Source: Laburnicola sp. R22_1
Taxonomy: Eukaryota; Ascomycota; Dothideomycetes; Pleosporales; Didymosphaeriaceae
Assembly: GCA_014281115.1 (NCBI GenBank)
Contig: JACONQ010000006.1
Span: 2,728,001 to 2,792,000 of the forward strand
Reading direction: 5' to 3'
DNA length: 64,000 nt
Numbering within the stretch: position 1 is the first letter of the stretch; each line of letters starts with the position of its first letter. Position numbers and translations under genes: made by a program. Of the stretch, positions 22,864 to 35,675 are shown in pieces. The notes beneath the pieces were generated by a model, which ran no database searches, had not been told where the DNA came from, and saw only the letters and a program-made list of their open reading frames with translations.

Positions 22864-25640
22864 ACACTTCTAGACATTGTCTATAAGTACTAAAATAAAA
22901 AACTCTTCTCTAAATAAATATATACTATGTCTCTTCTCTTTTTGTGCAAATAAATAAATAGAAAGAAAAGTGTATTTTTAAGTAATATATATATATAGAA
23001 AGAATTAAATAAATATATTACGTAAAAGAATAAATAAATAATAAGAAAATAGTCCTATATAAAGGCTAGAAAGAGCTCGCGCGAGCGGGCTTAAGGCAAT
23101 TCACTAATGCTTTAATAGTAATTATTAAGATATTATTAGAGATTAAGAACTCTAGAGCCTAGTTTAGGGCCTTTTTTATATAAGTATTAGTAGGGTTATT
23201 CTTCTTATTAATCTATCTAATCTTAGAGATTTCGCGGCACTCGTATAATTCGCAAAGTAATATAATATTAATTATAAGACGCTTTTTATTTGCGGTTTCT
23301 AGTTATATAAGGTAGTTATAAAGAGACTTCGAATATGTATAAATAACTATAGAAATTAGCAATAGACGAAGCGTATATATAATCTTCTAAAGGGTTATAC
23401 TAATAATAATAGTATTATTAAACTCTTCTACTGTACTATATAGCTTACTAGTAAGAATACTTCTTATTACTCTTTTATACTTAGTTAAATTCTAGTGTAT
23501 AATATTTACTAGAATCTTAAAGTTATCGCTATTACCTATATAATACTTATTGCCTAGAACGATTAGAAATTCTAGCTATAAGCTTAGGTTCTTATTATTA
23601 GCAAATAAGTCATTAGTAAAGATAAATAGCTTCGCGTATTAAAGATCTAATAGTATAAAGGTAAGATCGCGCTTACTATTATTAATCTACTATTAGATTT
23701 ATATGTTTAATACCTTAATATCTTTATATAAGGATAATATAGTCTAAGCGATAATAGACAAATCGAATACGGCTTCTAGTTAGCATATAGATATAATATA
23801 GGCGCCTTTTATACGCTGCTCTATATACCTCTAAGTAGTACTCTTATCTTTAGGGTTAATTGTGCGAAGGCCCTTTGCTTACCCTTTCTATATAAGAACT
23901 ATAGTGTTATATATAAGTCGAATTCTTTTACTATTAAACTTAATAGGTTAGTCCTTAGTAAGAATAGTCTTATTCTTTATATAGAAGGCTACTTTTTTTT
24001 AGCTCTTTTTCTTCTCTTTGTGTAAAGTTCTTATTAATAATATTAAGAGTATTATCTATCTAAAGGCTAGTAATCCCAAAGGTGTGCTCTTTTTTATTAG
24101 TAATAAGTAGATATAGGTTATATAATAAAGTCTTTATACTAAGTTTCTCTTTATAATAGTTATAGTAGGTCTTAAACTAGTAAAGATCTAATTTAGCTAC
24201 ACTATAGAGTAGTTATATAATATAGAAGATTATATCTTATAGAAAGTTTATGCGTAGTTTCTTAGGTAGTCTAGTATAAAGCGTGCGGTTTAGTTTATTA
24301 GTGGACTAAATATAGACCTAGGTAATATCTTATAGTTTAAAATATATTCTATACGTTGTCTAAAGGCTTGCTTCTAATGCAAAAAGTAGGCGCTGGCTTA
24401 TCCTTTAGATAGTAGGTAATTAGGTAAGGATTTTATCTTTCTTCTTATTAGAGTGGCTAGTAAATATAAGGCGAAATTTCTTATATAGTTAAGTAGTCTG
24501 GTTCTTAACTTCTTATATAAGGCGAAGGTTAAAGATTCTACTCTTATGCTTAGATAGGTTAAAGAGAAAAATCTTAAATATGCTATTAGTAATAAGAGCG
24601 TCTATATCTATATAATCTAACTCTTTAAAAGGTGCTCTAGGTATTATAATTATATCTTTTGCATAGAGTTTTAGAGATAGTTTCTAATTACTTGTCTTCT
24701 TTTAGAAAAGAAATATAGCATTCTTTTTTAGATAGCCTCTTCTCCTCTTCTCTAGTGGATCCCTTTATATAGAGGTAATATTATCTACCTTATATAATAG
24801 TAGAAGAGTGTAATCTTCTTTATAATAGTATGGCTTAGCTTATATATAGCGAAACTTTACTAGACTATTTTCTAGGTTAAGGATCACATCTCTATTCTTA
24901 ATATCCTTTATTTTATATAGGCCTATCTATCCACCTTTCTCTCTCTAGACTATAATCTTAGATTTAAGTAGAAGCTTAAGGGCTTTATGTGTTGCTAATA
25001 AACCATTATAGATATTTAGCGTATAATTAATATTAGTCTTATTTCTTTTCTTTTATAATATCTTTATTACCTTTTGTATAGCATTTATATATGCGATAAT
25101 ATTAAATAATAGAAAAGAATCTATACTAATTGTAGAATATATACTAAAGACTAGTAGTGTGAGTATAAGACTATCTAGGCCTATAGTGTTATTAATAGCT
25201 TTCATAGCTATTTAGACAATATTCTTCTTATCTATATAATTTTTAGTTTAGCCTTAAGAATATTAAAGACTCTATAGAGGGGTATATATAAACGCTTAAC
25301 TTTTTTCTATTACCTAATATACTTCTATAGGCATTTGCCTATAAGTTGCGCTAATAATCTTTATATAGTTTCTAAACTTATCTAATATAAAGTTTATACC
25401 TAGATTATATATAATATAGTTAGGTAAACCTTAGTAGATATTAATTTAGTATTTATAGAGGGCTTTCCACGCATCTTATACGAATATTAATTTTAAGAAG
25501 ATTATAGTTTAAAATAATATATCTATATCTATAATATATAGTGCGTCTCTAGTTCAAATACGTATAATATTAATAATAATCTTATAGTTAAAGTGAGTGT
25601 TATTCTTAATAGTAAACTTAAAGCGACGCGGGGCTTACTT
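22864..25640 (-). pseudogene. Decayed pol of Copia B2
   Basis: Read on the minus strand from 25640 down, this matches B1 pol. A GITSLQIDNTL motif (RT C-terminal part) lies near 24050-24080. At about 23180-23300 the RNase H end reads KRLIINIILLCELYECREIS, then KIR, a stop, and INKKNNPTNTYIK, a RIP-altered IRWIN..DNPADA..K motif. The last part (22864-23050) is non-coding. The GC-richer AGCTCGCGCGAGCGGGC at 23074-23090 escaped RIP. Integrase motifs could not be read with certainty. Confidence 0.7.
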
Positions 25641-28490
25641 ATATAATTGGCAATAGTGGCAAAACTTCTAGATTTTATTTAGTATAGTAGTATTAACTTT
25701 ATGGCTAGTATTAGTAAGTATCTTCTAAAGTCTTTCTATATAGGAATGTTCGAATTATTAACAAAGGCGATAGAGTTCTTATTTAGTAAAGAAAAATATA
25801 GTTTCTTTCTTACTAATATTAAAGAAAAAGTATTCTTATTTACGTATAATAGGTATAGTTATATTATTCTTTTATATAATAATATTAAAAATATTATTAA
25901 AGTAGGCACCTAGCTTATTAGTGTCTACTAGGAATAGTAGAAATAGTATTAGAGTATCTAGAATATAGTAGGTAACTATTCCTATTAGATTTATAATTTG
26001 TATAGTTTCTAGAGATTCTTATAGGTTCTAACCTCTAAAGCTAATATTAGTGTTACTAGGTATCTAATTAATCTTTATATAAGAGTTCTCTTATACGTAT
26101 ATCTCTAGCTATGCCTTACTAATAGTAGAAATTCTTACTATATCTATATCCTATAATTTACCTTAGTATATTATATAGTATTAATCTTTAAGAATAAACT
26201 ATTTTATACACTTCTTTGGCTCTATTTTATAAATGTGTTCGCTAGTTTTATAGTAAAGATAGGTAGTAATAGTTAGGTAAAACACTTAATTATTACTATT
26301 TTTATTATTTTTACTCTGCTTCTCTTCTTTATATAAAGTAGATTTCTTATTATTATACCCTTCTATATTCTAAATATAGAACTAAATAGTTTTATATAAA
26401 GACGTTTTATTATTATACTCTTTATAAAAGGTAATATACTATCTTATTACACGGGTACACTTATTACGCGAATAGTTAAAAGACTAATAACCTTTTTTAT
26501 AGTATATAAAATACTTCTTTAGTCTTATATAAATATTATTTAATTAGAACCTAAATCGCGATAATAATAGTATAAATTGTCTACAAAATTCTTATTTATA
26601 AAAGACTAGTAGTCTGCCTCTTTATATAGAAAAGTTATATTAGCGATTAGTATAGTATATATTAGCCTCTTACAAGAGCTAATTAGATTAGCAATTAATT
26701 ATAACTTAGATTAATATATAGAGATTAGTAAATAGAGCTTTATAGGTAGGCTTAAGAGTAAATATAGCCTACTCTAGCTCTAGATATTTATAGCATACTT
26801 ATATAATAGTAATATAGAGAGAAATTTTCCTAGTAAAGTCTATATCTAATACTCTCTATATGAGGGTGAGCCTATTAATTATTACCTCTAGAACTTTGTA
26901 TAGACTCTTATTAGGGTTTTGCGCTAGTATTATGCGAAAGTTATTATAGTCTAGTCTATCTAATACTAGTTATAGTTAATAGTAGTATTAAAGTAACTAT
27001 TAAGTGCTTTGTATAAGTACTTCTATAATTATCTAGAATAGATAGTATAGAGGTAGTACTGTGCCGCATAGCTAGTAAGAATATCTAGAAAGATATCTAG
27101 ATATTAATCCTTAGTAATATCTAGACGTCTGCATAGATCTATAAAGATTCTAGTCTTATTTACTAAAATATTATATAGAGCTCTAGTATAGTTATTATTC
27201 TTATTCTATGCCTTTTAAAATTAGATTATCTTATTAGCTAGAATTCTCTAAGAAGGTAGGTTATGCTTAGGTAGAAGCTTATATAGGTTAGATTATAGTA
27301 TAGGCTTAGTCTATATAGATTACTATAGTGTCTATAATTTACGTTTGACTAGTAGTGGCTCTATTCTATATAGCGTTTAATAATCGCAAGCAGGTGGGCA
27401 AAATAGTAGTTAGGTACTATGTGCGAAGAGTAGTAGTTTATTTAGTTATTTATATAAATAGAATTGTCTTTAGTACTTATATAAAGATTCTCTTAATATA
27501 TCTATAGAGACCTATAGCTATATAGGTGCCTATAGTAGTAGCGGCTTACTCTATTTAGGTTTGTATAATAGCCTAACTAGCTTAGGTGTTATTAAGATTA
27601 GCCTTAGTATTTGTGTATAAGGAGTTAAGCGAGCTAGCAAAGGTAGTATTATATAAATAGTATTTATATTACCTTAGGCTATTGCGTATAGTTAGTAGGC
27701 TACTATTATATTGCCCTCTATTCTTACCTTAATTTTCTTACCTTTTAAGGCTATAATAAGCTCTCTCTTATACGTATAGTCTAGATCTACGAAGTGTTAG
27801 AGTTTCTATTCTTTAAAGTCTTCTTAGTATAATCTTAGAATAGTTACTCTCTTCTAATATATTATATAAATATTAGCAATAATATATACTATATATAATT
27901 ATATTTATATTAGAGAGAAATTCTTTATTATATTAATCTTCTTATTTTAGTACTTTGGCTTTATTCTCTTTTATAGTATTGCCTCTAATATTCCTATATC
28001 TCTAGTATATAGGTTATATAATTTAAGTTCATTAGGCATATTATCTTTATCTTTATGTGTAGTAGTAGAAGTGGCGAGTTCTATAGGTTAAGCTATTATA
28101 TAGCTAGGTAGTAGTTAATAGGTAGTTTATATAGTTTAGTTACGTATTATTAGAATTTATTTATTGTCTAACTATATATTTATATAGTTAATAGCAATGT
28201 GTATAGTATACTATCTTCTCTTTAATTTTATAAAGTAGTAATTACGCTTGCTATCTTAATAAAAGAGTTAATTTACTATTTTTAAATAAGAATAGGTTTT
28301 ATATGTCTTATACTATCTCTCTCTCTACTTTATATAGTAGCGACAATACTTACTAACTTTATAAAGATTTAATCTACTATGCTTTTACGTATAAAGAATA
28401 GGTAATAAAATAAACTATATAGTAATAACGCTTACATAGTTTATCTTTACTCTTACTAATTTGTAGTTAGAATAGCCAACTACTAATTAG
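25641..28490 (-). pseudogene. Decayed gag and leader of Copia B2
   Basis: This block is the minus-strand counterpart of B1 2459-5572. A zinc-knuckle remnant lies near 26480-26520, where the minus strand gives a VFYILQKRL-type frame and a parallel YFIYYKKG reading. The leader at 28420-28490 (CTAATTAGTAGTTGGCTATT on the minus strand) is shared with B1. B2 lacks the C fragment found in B1 gag. The short plus-strand frame at 25701-25913 is accidental. Confidence 0.6.
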
Positions 28491-28778
28491 TATTAAATAG
28501 GCTCTATAGCTAGCTAATTAAATAGAATAGTTATATATTTAATTAGTAAAAAAGAGGATTATATAGTGTATACAGTATATAGAGAATATAAAAGGTAAGG
28601 CAAATAGATTTAGTTATTACTTACTTGTCTCTAGAGAGGGTGCGAATAGAAAGAAGAAGATCCTACGGTGCATAGACCGCGGCGCATAGGCATTACGTAA
28701 TCCCTACGTAATACTATTATGCGGTAATATTAAAACCTTAATACTCTTAGGTGTCCTTGCCTATATAGTGTACGAATA
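28491..28778 (-). repeat. Right LTR of Copia B2
   Basis: 288 bp, TATTAAATAG to TACGAATA, followed by CTATT. It is less altered than the left copy in its 3' half (GACCGCGGCGCATAGGC survives). Confidence 0.9.
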
Positions 28779-28783
28779 CTATT

Positions 28784-30016
28784 ACTATTATTATAATTTT
28801 TTAGAAGATTATACGCACGCTTAATCTATTACTAATTCTAATAGTTATTTATATAGATTTAAAGTCTCTTTATAATTATCTTATATAACTAGAAATCATA
28901 AATAAGAAGCGCCTTATAATTAATATTATATTACTTTGCGAATTATATAAGTATTGCCAAATCTCTAAAATTAGGTAGATTAATAGAAAGGATAATTCTA
29001 CTAATGCCTATATAAAGAAGGCTCTAAACTAGACTCTAGAATTTTTAATTTTTACTAATACCTTAATAATTACTATTAAAGTATTAGTTAATTGCCTAGA
29101 CCCTATACGCATAAGCTATACCTAGTCTTTATATAAGATTATTTCCTTATTATTTATTTATTTCTTTATTTATACACTTATCTATCTTCTATATATATAT
29201 ATTACTAAAAAAGATATTTTTTTACTTTATATAATAAAAAGATTAGCATATTTATTTTAGAGAAAAGTTTTTATTTTAAAACCTATAGATACTACCCTAA
29301 GAACCTAAACCTATTATCTAGTCTATTAATTATAGTACTTATACTAAGCACTATAGCTATACTATATATTAGAGTTATATACACTATTTTAGAAAGTTGC
29401 AATTATATAATAATTAGTAAAGGGTGAAGGCCTAGTATTACTACTATAGTAACGCGTGCACATAGTACCCGCAAGCTAACTATAAGACTATACTAGGACT
29501 ATATAGAAGTATTTCTTATACTAAATAATCTTTATAGCTTATAAACGTAAGTTTATACTATGTAAAAAAAGAATATTAATATTATATAAAGGTATTTATA
29601 TACAGCCTACTTCTTAGGCTATTTTAAGTTAATATACATATAAAGGCAAACCTATAAAAGAACTAGAAAACTTATACTAAAAGAAATATTTAGTAAGAAT
29701 ATATAGTTTGCTATAGACGTAGTTAAAAGAATAATATAAATATGTCTACTAGACTTATTACGTATAGTAAGAGCGAAGCTAAAAAGGGCAACTTAGTTAC
29801 TAGTAGACTAGAGAGCCATTTTTTATAATAGTTTAGCAATATATAAAATAGAGTACTATATATTAAAATATAAAAGAGCTAGAAAGTAGAGGATATATAT
29901 TAAGAGATGTCTAGAGTTAAGAATAAAAAAGAGAAAAATAAAAGGAGAGAAGCTAGTATTTTATATTTTTTCTTTTTGTGTAGAGTCTAAATTCCGCAAT
30001 ATATAGAGCCTTAATT
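28784..30016 (+). pseudogene. RNase H end and 3' region of Copia B1
   Basis: This resumes the RNase H interrupted by B2. Near 28960-29045 the frame reads ISKIR, a stop, then INRKDNSTNAYIKKALN, the same RNase H tail as in B2. The remainder is non-coding and matches B2 on the other strand. Insertion of C-c at 30017 interrupts it. The last bases, AGAGCCTTAATT at 30005-30016, are the left copy of the C-c target duplication. Confidence 0.7.
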
Positions 30017-31297
30017 CCTTCTAGGCAAAAGTATGAACTACCTTCACTTATTAGTTTTTAAGTGGCCCTGCTATGTGTAATTACTATATTTTTTATTACG
30101 TTACTAGCGCCTATATAATCTAATATTATATATAAGCGCTAAGTGCTACGACTAGAGTGTGTTAAAGTTTTTCTAATATCTTCCCCTAGCTTTTAAGACA
30201 ACTAACCCTATAATAATAATATCCTAACTTGCTTGCCCACTACTATATTACTAGATAATTAACACCTACCTTTTAACTTTTTACTACCCTATTACTAGAC
30301 AATTAATAACTTAGAACCTCTACTTTACTCTACTACTATAATATATAATAAATTACACACGCGCGCACTACTCCTAACACTAAATAGCACTCTACTATTC
30401 TTTGCTAATAATCTATTAATCTATTAACTTTTAGTATACTTTCTTAGCGTTAGTCTTACTCTATTTATCTTTTATAAAAATCCTATAGTATAAGCGTGTA
30501 CCTATATATGCCTAAGACTTTTTATAGCTATTTTATATAAATTTTATTCTAATAATTATACTATAGCTTTTCTAGATTATATAGCCTTATTTTATTCTTT
30601 TAAAGCCTTTTATAACTTTTACCTATTCTCTTCTATTACCTTTAAAAATATATTTAGTAACCCTTATTAATATAGCTAAGTATAAGATAGCTAAACTAGT
30701 AGAGAGAAAGCTATAACTTAAATTCTATATATATAGTCTCTATATACTTATTAAGATAGTAAGACTCTAACAAACTAGCTAAGATAATCTATTTACTACA
30801 CTACTTATATTCTACTACCATATAGTTAGTAATATTAGGTGTTTAACCTTTATAATACTAATTCTAGCTAGCTTTATTATTATTATTATCTTTTTTCTTA
30901 TATATATATAGACGTATAACTATCTACTTAGTAGTAATAGTGTTATTAGAACGAGGAATAGCTATATAGATTAGATTATAACCTTAAGATTTTATGTAAT
31001 AATATACTCTATATATAAGAATAGATAAACACTTAATCTAATTATAGATTTTTATACTTTATACGTAGGTTGCATTATATTTTTATTTTTATTTTAACTT
31101 TAGTATTTATAGACTATAGTATACTATAATTAACTACTTTATTAGTATAAGAGGCCAATTTACACATGCTAACAAATAGTCTCTAGCCTAACCTATCTTC
31201 TACTTTATCTTTTTTAATACGTTTTTAGTACATCTATAGCTTTTCCTTATAGCATTATACTATATACTAAAAGGTCTACGATATCTCTCTTTCTAAT
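30017..31297 (+). repeat. C-family non-LTR element, complete copy C-c
   Basis: 1281 bp, starting CCTTCTAGGCAAAAG and ending TCTCTCTTTCTAAT. It is flanked by a 12-bp duplication, AGAGCCTTAATT (30005-30016) and AGAGTCTTAATT (31298-31309), one transition apart. The uninterrupted site can be read in B2 (minus strand, near 16670-16685: AGAGCCTTAATT). There are no terminal inverted or direct repeats and no open frame. The class is inferred from TSD length and from the truncated sister at 3568. Confidence 0.88.
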
Positions 31298-31309
31298 AGA
31301 GTCTTAATT

Positions 31310-31732
31310 ACGTAAGTATTATCGCTTACTAGCTTCTTAATAATAAATACCTAATATTATATAATTACTTAATTCTGCTATCTAAATAAATACGCTAAGT
31401 AGGTTAATATATTATATAAAAAATAAAATAAATAAGAGAGCGACTATATAAACAGTATATTATTATCGTAATCTTATTATTAACTACGCAATTTTACTAT
31501 TAGCTACTATTGGCCTAATTGCCTAAATTCACCTACTGCTACTAATAAGCTAGATTATAATTATAATTAATTATTACTTAATAGAATCTTTTTACAAACT
31601 AATAATCTGGCCTTATATAAGAAATATAGAATATACGTACATATAGAGAGAATAAAAGCAAGTAAATAGTTTATATAGAAAAAGAAATAATTAAGTATAG
31701 TAAATAGTAACCTTAAAATAAAAAGTTACTAG
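31310..31732 (+). other. 3' end of Copia B1 internal region
   Basis: Matches the minus strand of B2 at 16253-16670. It ends CCTTAAAATAAAAAGTTACT directly before the 3' LTR, the likely polypurine-tract zone. No protein motif. Confidence 0.65.
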
Positions 31733-32010
31733 TATCTATATACTATATAGGCAAGACTTCTAATAGTGTTAACGTTATTATATAATAGGCATTATATAGG
31801 TGTTATATAATATCTATACGCTATAGCCTATACGATATAAAGTCTTTTTTTCTATCTATACCTCTATAAAAGAATAAGTAAGTAATAACTAAATCTATTT
31901 ACCTTACACTATCTTCTCCTATACACTATATACACTATATAACCCTCTGTATTACTAGATAAATATATAACTATTCTATTTATATAGCTAGCTATAGAGC
32001 CTATTTAACA
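31733..32010 (+). repeat. 3' LTR of Copia B1
   Basis: 278 bp, TATCTATATACTATATAGGC to CCTATTTAACA. It aligns with 2177-2458 along its length and is followed by AAGAC, which also precedes the 5' LTR at 2172-2176. Confidence 0.9.
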
Positions 32011-32015
32011 AAGAC

Positions 32016-32344
32016 TATAGTAGTAATAAAGTTAAATATATTTATTTCTAACTAGGTTTTCTTATTTAAGTTAAGATAAACTAAAATAGGTGTAGTTATA
32101 AAGGCCTACTTAAGTGCCTTAAAAGTAGTTGTAGTAGAGAAGTCTAGTTTAATAGACTAGTTTTTAGTACGTTGCTTATAAGGTTAGTTAAAAAATAAGT
32201 AATTTAACTAAATTTCTTAATAAATTATTTATAATAATTTATAAAACCTAAAAAGGTTATATATTTTTAGCTACTATAGTAGCTACTAGTTATAAACTAC
32301 TTATACCTTATTAGAATCTATTTTAATACTTTTAGGTATATTAG
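32016..32344 (-). pseudogene. Gypsy RT end and RNase H fragment, right half
   Basis: On the minus strand the frame gives a decayed FLGFINYYK..I stretch, the RT-to-RNase H connection, then FKALK and an ITTPILVYLNLNKKT run, a RIP-altered RNase H start. It continues at 1983-2171 across B1. On its other side it is cut by the G1 block at 32345. No LTRs belonging to this gypsy were recognised. Confidence 0.65.
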
Positions 32345-35300
32345 TAGTAGTAAAACCACATTTAGAAATAGAGGTTTCCTAAGTAGAAAATAGAGGCTTA
32401 CTTAGTATATTACTACTTTTATCTAGTCTATACGCTAACTCTATTATATAAAAGTACACTATCTTTACTAGCCTACCTTTCTCTCTCTATTATCTCTTCT
32501 CTTCTAATACTACCCTATCTTTTCTTTAGCTACTTAGGCTTATCTATAAGGCATTTTCTTACTCTTACTATATATAACTATTGCACTACCTAAATAGCTC
32601 TAGTTTTTTTTTAACTAAAAATAAGGGCGCTAAGGCGTCTTAAAGGGTTTTCCTATCTCTCCTTTAATACGTCTTAAGTAGCTTTATTCCTTTCTATATT
32701 TTAGCTACTTTAACTCTTTTGCCTTTGCTATAATTAAGTAGTATTTATAGTATTTACTACCTTCTTTCTTAATCTAGCCTATAAATAAAATGCTTTTAAT
32801 TCTTTAGTTTCCTTCTCAAAAAGCTTATATTAAAGACTATTAATCTATTATATTATTAAATAATAGAATAGTAATATAAGCGCCTAGCACGCCTTAATAG
32901 CGTTTTAGTAGAATAGGTCATACTTATATAATTTTAGCTAAATCCTTAATAAGAAGATAATTACCTTAAATTGCCTTAATATAAAGTAGGCTTAGCTAGG
33001 TTATAACCTGCTAATTAGATATATAGCCAATATTAATATATACTTACTTAGCACTTAATACTAACTAGTAAAGTCTATATCTATATAACTATTTATATAA
33101 TAGTAGATTGTGTTTTAGTATTATAGATAGAATAGAAGAGAAGGGCTAAAGTAGTCTTTTAACTTAATAGAAGCTAGTTTAGGCGCTAATCTATCTATAG
33201 GTTTTAAAGTTGCTAATAAGTAGGTAGCCTTTACTAAAAACTTTCTTATTAGTATATAGATAGTAGGTTAGATAGAATAGGTATTAATATGCTTCTATAG
33301 TTTTTACGCTAGCTCTTATAAAAAAGAAAGTATTACGTATTATATACCCTTTTTATAAGTATTAGTAGAATACCTACGTATATTTTTATTTAATAGCAAA
33401 GGGACTTTATATAAAGCTACACTACTATATATATTTTTAGTAAGAACTTAGCTTTCTACCTAGGCTTAAAAATTAGTCTAGAGAATCTTAGTATATTACT
33501 TTCTTATCTACTGCAATAGAGGACTTATAGAAATTTAAGTACACGCTTATTCTAGTGTAGCTATATGTACCTAATTGCTAACTATTTTTAAAAAGTATAT
33601 AACTAATAGAATTAGGTAGTTATATAGCCTAAGCATATAAGTTAAAGTAGTTGTTATTATAGTAGAACTTAACTAGTAACCTATTAGCTATACAACCTTA
33701 TAAGGCACCTTATATAGACCTATTAGTAAGTATAGAAATATATACTATTATTATAAATAATACCTATACTAGTTACTATAGTAGGTTCTTAAAGTGGCAT
33801 AGACGTATATTAAAGCTATACCTTCTTAGAACTTAAAAGTACTAGTCTAAATCTAGGTCTAAACTTAGTCTTAGACTTATTAATAATTAAAGAACTATTT
33901 ACAAACTAAAGAGCTTTTTAGAACTTCGTATTAGGTAGCAAGTGTAAGAACTAGGGCCTACTAGTTATATCTATAAAAGAGGGATATAACTTTAATAGTA
34001 TAGCCTTACTACTAATATAGCTATTATTACTACTTTTTTTTAGCTAATAGATACTGCAAATAATAAAAAAGTGCTTTATATAGAGGTAATGGTAAGGAAG
34101 ATATAGTTAACCTAATATAATTCTTCTTAGTATATATTAAGAATACTAAATATTATCTCTAAATTATTTCTATAGTATAAGGTTACTTAAAATATAGTCT
34201 TAGTCTACTTTAGTAGACCTTATATAATAGGAGATTATATATATAGAATCTTTATCTATTTAAACTTTTACGTTTTTACTCTCTTTAGTTAACTAAAAAC
34301 CTATCTTAATAAGCAACTATAAGTAATAATTAAGACTACCTCTTTTTATAGTACTATAAATATAGCCCTTCTAGACTTTATTTAGTATAATTCCTTTAAT
34401 ATAGTAAAACTACGTGCCCTAAAGTATAAAAAGCACTATAGGACTACTTAGGTTACTAATTCTAAAAAGGAAATAAAGGCTTAACCTAAAACTAGACAGG
34501 ACTATATAAAGACTCTAGATATAATTAACTATATAGATTTAATAGGTAAGCGCTCTTTATAGCTAATAAAGTAATATCTTATATATTAGGTATAGGATAA
34601 TAGCTAATATAGCTATAGGAGATAAACAGTCTAGTAATAATAGTAATAGTAGTTTATAGAGTAGTAAAACTTATACTATTAATAACTCTACTATTAAAAG
34701 TATAAATAAAAGCTTAGACTATAAGTACTAAAAGAACTTAAATAAACTTGCCCTTAAGAATTATAGTTAAGGTAAGTATTACTACTCTATTAGATTAAGG
34801 GTTTTACGCTAATATTTTAATATAGTATAGAGAGTATAGTTATTTTCTATAATAGTCTATATAGGCTAGGCATTAGTAGAAGCCACCTAAGAGATAATAA
34901 GGAAACAACTTAAGACTATAAATTATCTTACTTATTACTAATAATAAATATTTAGTTACTAGTAGGAGCTAATAACTTTATTACTATTGAAACACTAATA
35001 TTATAAATAATAAGTAGTATATTAAGTATATTTAAGTAGAGATATTTACTAGGCAAAGAAAGCAATAACTATATCTATTAAACTAGAGGTAAGAAGTGTA
35101 GAAAGGCTAATACTAGTTTACTTTAATACGCTAAGGTAGATATTAATATAAATATAAAGTAGGAAGTATATACACTATATAAGAAACTAAAAATAAAAGA
35201 TAGTAATATTAGGTTAACTAGTTTAGAGATTTATATTAGTATAATAAAGCTAACTTATATAACTACCTTTTAAAGATTTAAAAATTTTATAAATAAAATT

Positions 35301-35675
35301 TTAAATAGCTAGCCTTCCTATAGAGCTTTAGAGTGAGATAAAGAACTTTAAGACGTATAATTATTTTAATTATAATAGCTCTAAGATATTATAAATAGTA
35401 AAAGCACTTTAGAACACTAGCCTATAGTATTTAAAATAAGAGATAAAGTTAAGTAAGAAAGTAAAATAGGTAGTATAGGCGTTTGCAATATACTAGTTTA
35501 TATTATTTACTATTTAGTATTAAATAGAAAAAATAAAAGTCTTAAATTAAAACTAAGTATAGTTTTATACCTACCTTATATTAAACGTTAAGTAAGGTAA
35601 AGTAAGAGCTATAGGAATACAAAGCCTAAATCTAGACTCTAAGGACTACCTTAGCAGGCGTAAATAATAGAAGAT
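32345..35675 (+). pseudogene. Copia-type 5' half, block G1 (leader, gag, protease)
   Basis: G1 is collinear with the minus strand of 52020-56999 once the two insertions there are removed. On the plus strand, 34080-34580 gives a Gag-like frame (…TTSFYSTINIALLDFIQYNS, then …KYKKHYRTTQVTNSKKEIKA, with stops), resembling the conserved middle of fungal Copia Gag. Around 35420-35640 a frame …VLYLPYIKR resembles the LxVLYVPxxxxNL part of the Copia protease region. The 1.5 kb before gag is probably LTR plus leader, beginning TATATTAGTAGTAG. Both copies lose similarity at the same place. Heavily RIP-mutated; class moderately supported. Confidence 0.5.

Larger units (their letters stand above)
15966..28778 (-). 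mobile_element. Ty1/copia LTR retrotransposon B2, carrying Copia Z
   Basis: A second member of the B family on the minus strand. LTRs lie at 15966-16252 and 28491-28778, with the 5-bp duplication CTATT at 15961-15965 and 28779-28783. It sits inside the RNase H of B1. Without Copia Z and its duplicated target it measures about 7.36 kb. Its leader after the right LTR and its AAAATAAAAAG tract before the left LTR match those of B1. It is heavily RIP-mutated throughout. Confidence 0.9.
2177..32010 (+). mobile_element. Ty1/copia LTR retrotransposon B1, carrying nested insertions
   Basis: B1 is bounded by LTRs at 2177-2458 and 31733-32010 and flanked by the 5-bp duplication AAGAC (2172-2176 and 32011-32015). 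It runs left to right: gag zinc-knuckle near 4490, RT C-terminal part near 15300, RNase H split between 15830-15960 and 28784-29045. Removing the nested insertions and their duplicated targets leaves about 7.38 kb, close to the 7.36 kb of B2. The Copia class follows from the RNase H tail (IRWIN..DNPADA..K type, with RIP changes) and from the gag knuckle. It is heavily RIP-mutated and cannot be active. It is inserted in a gypsy RNase H sequence. Confidence 0.88.

Noticed and set aside
25701..25913. Plus-strand frame of 70 codons
   Set aside because: Antisense to Copia B2; rich in Lys, Ile and Tyr from AT-rich DNA; no domain.
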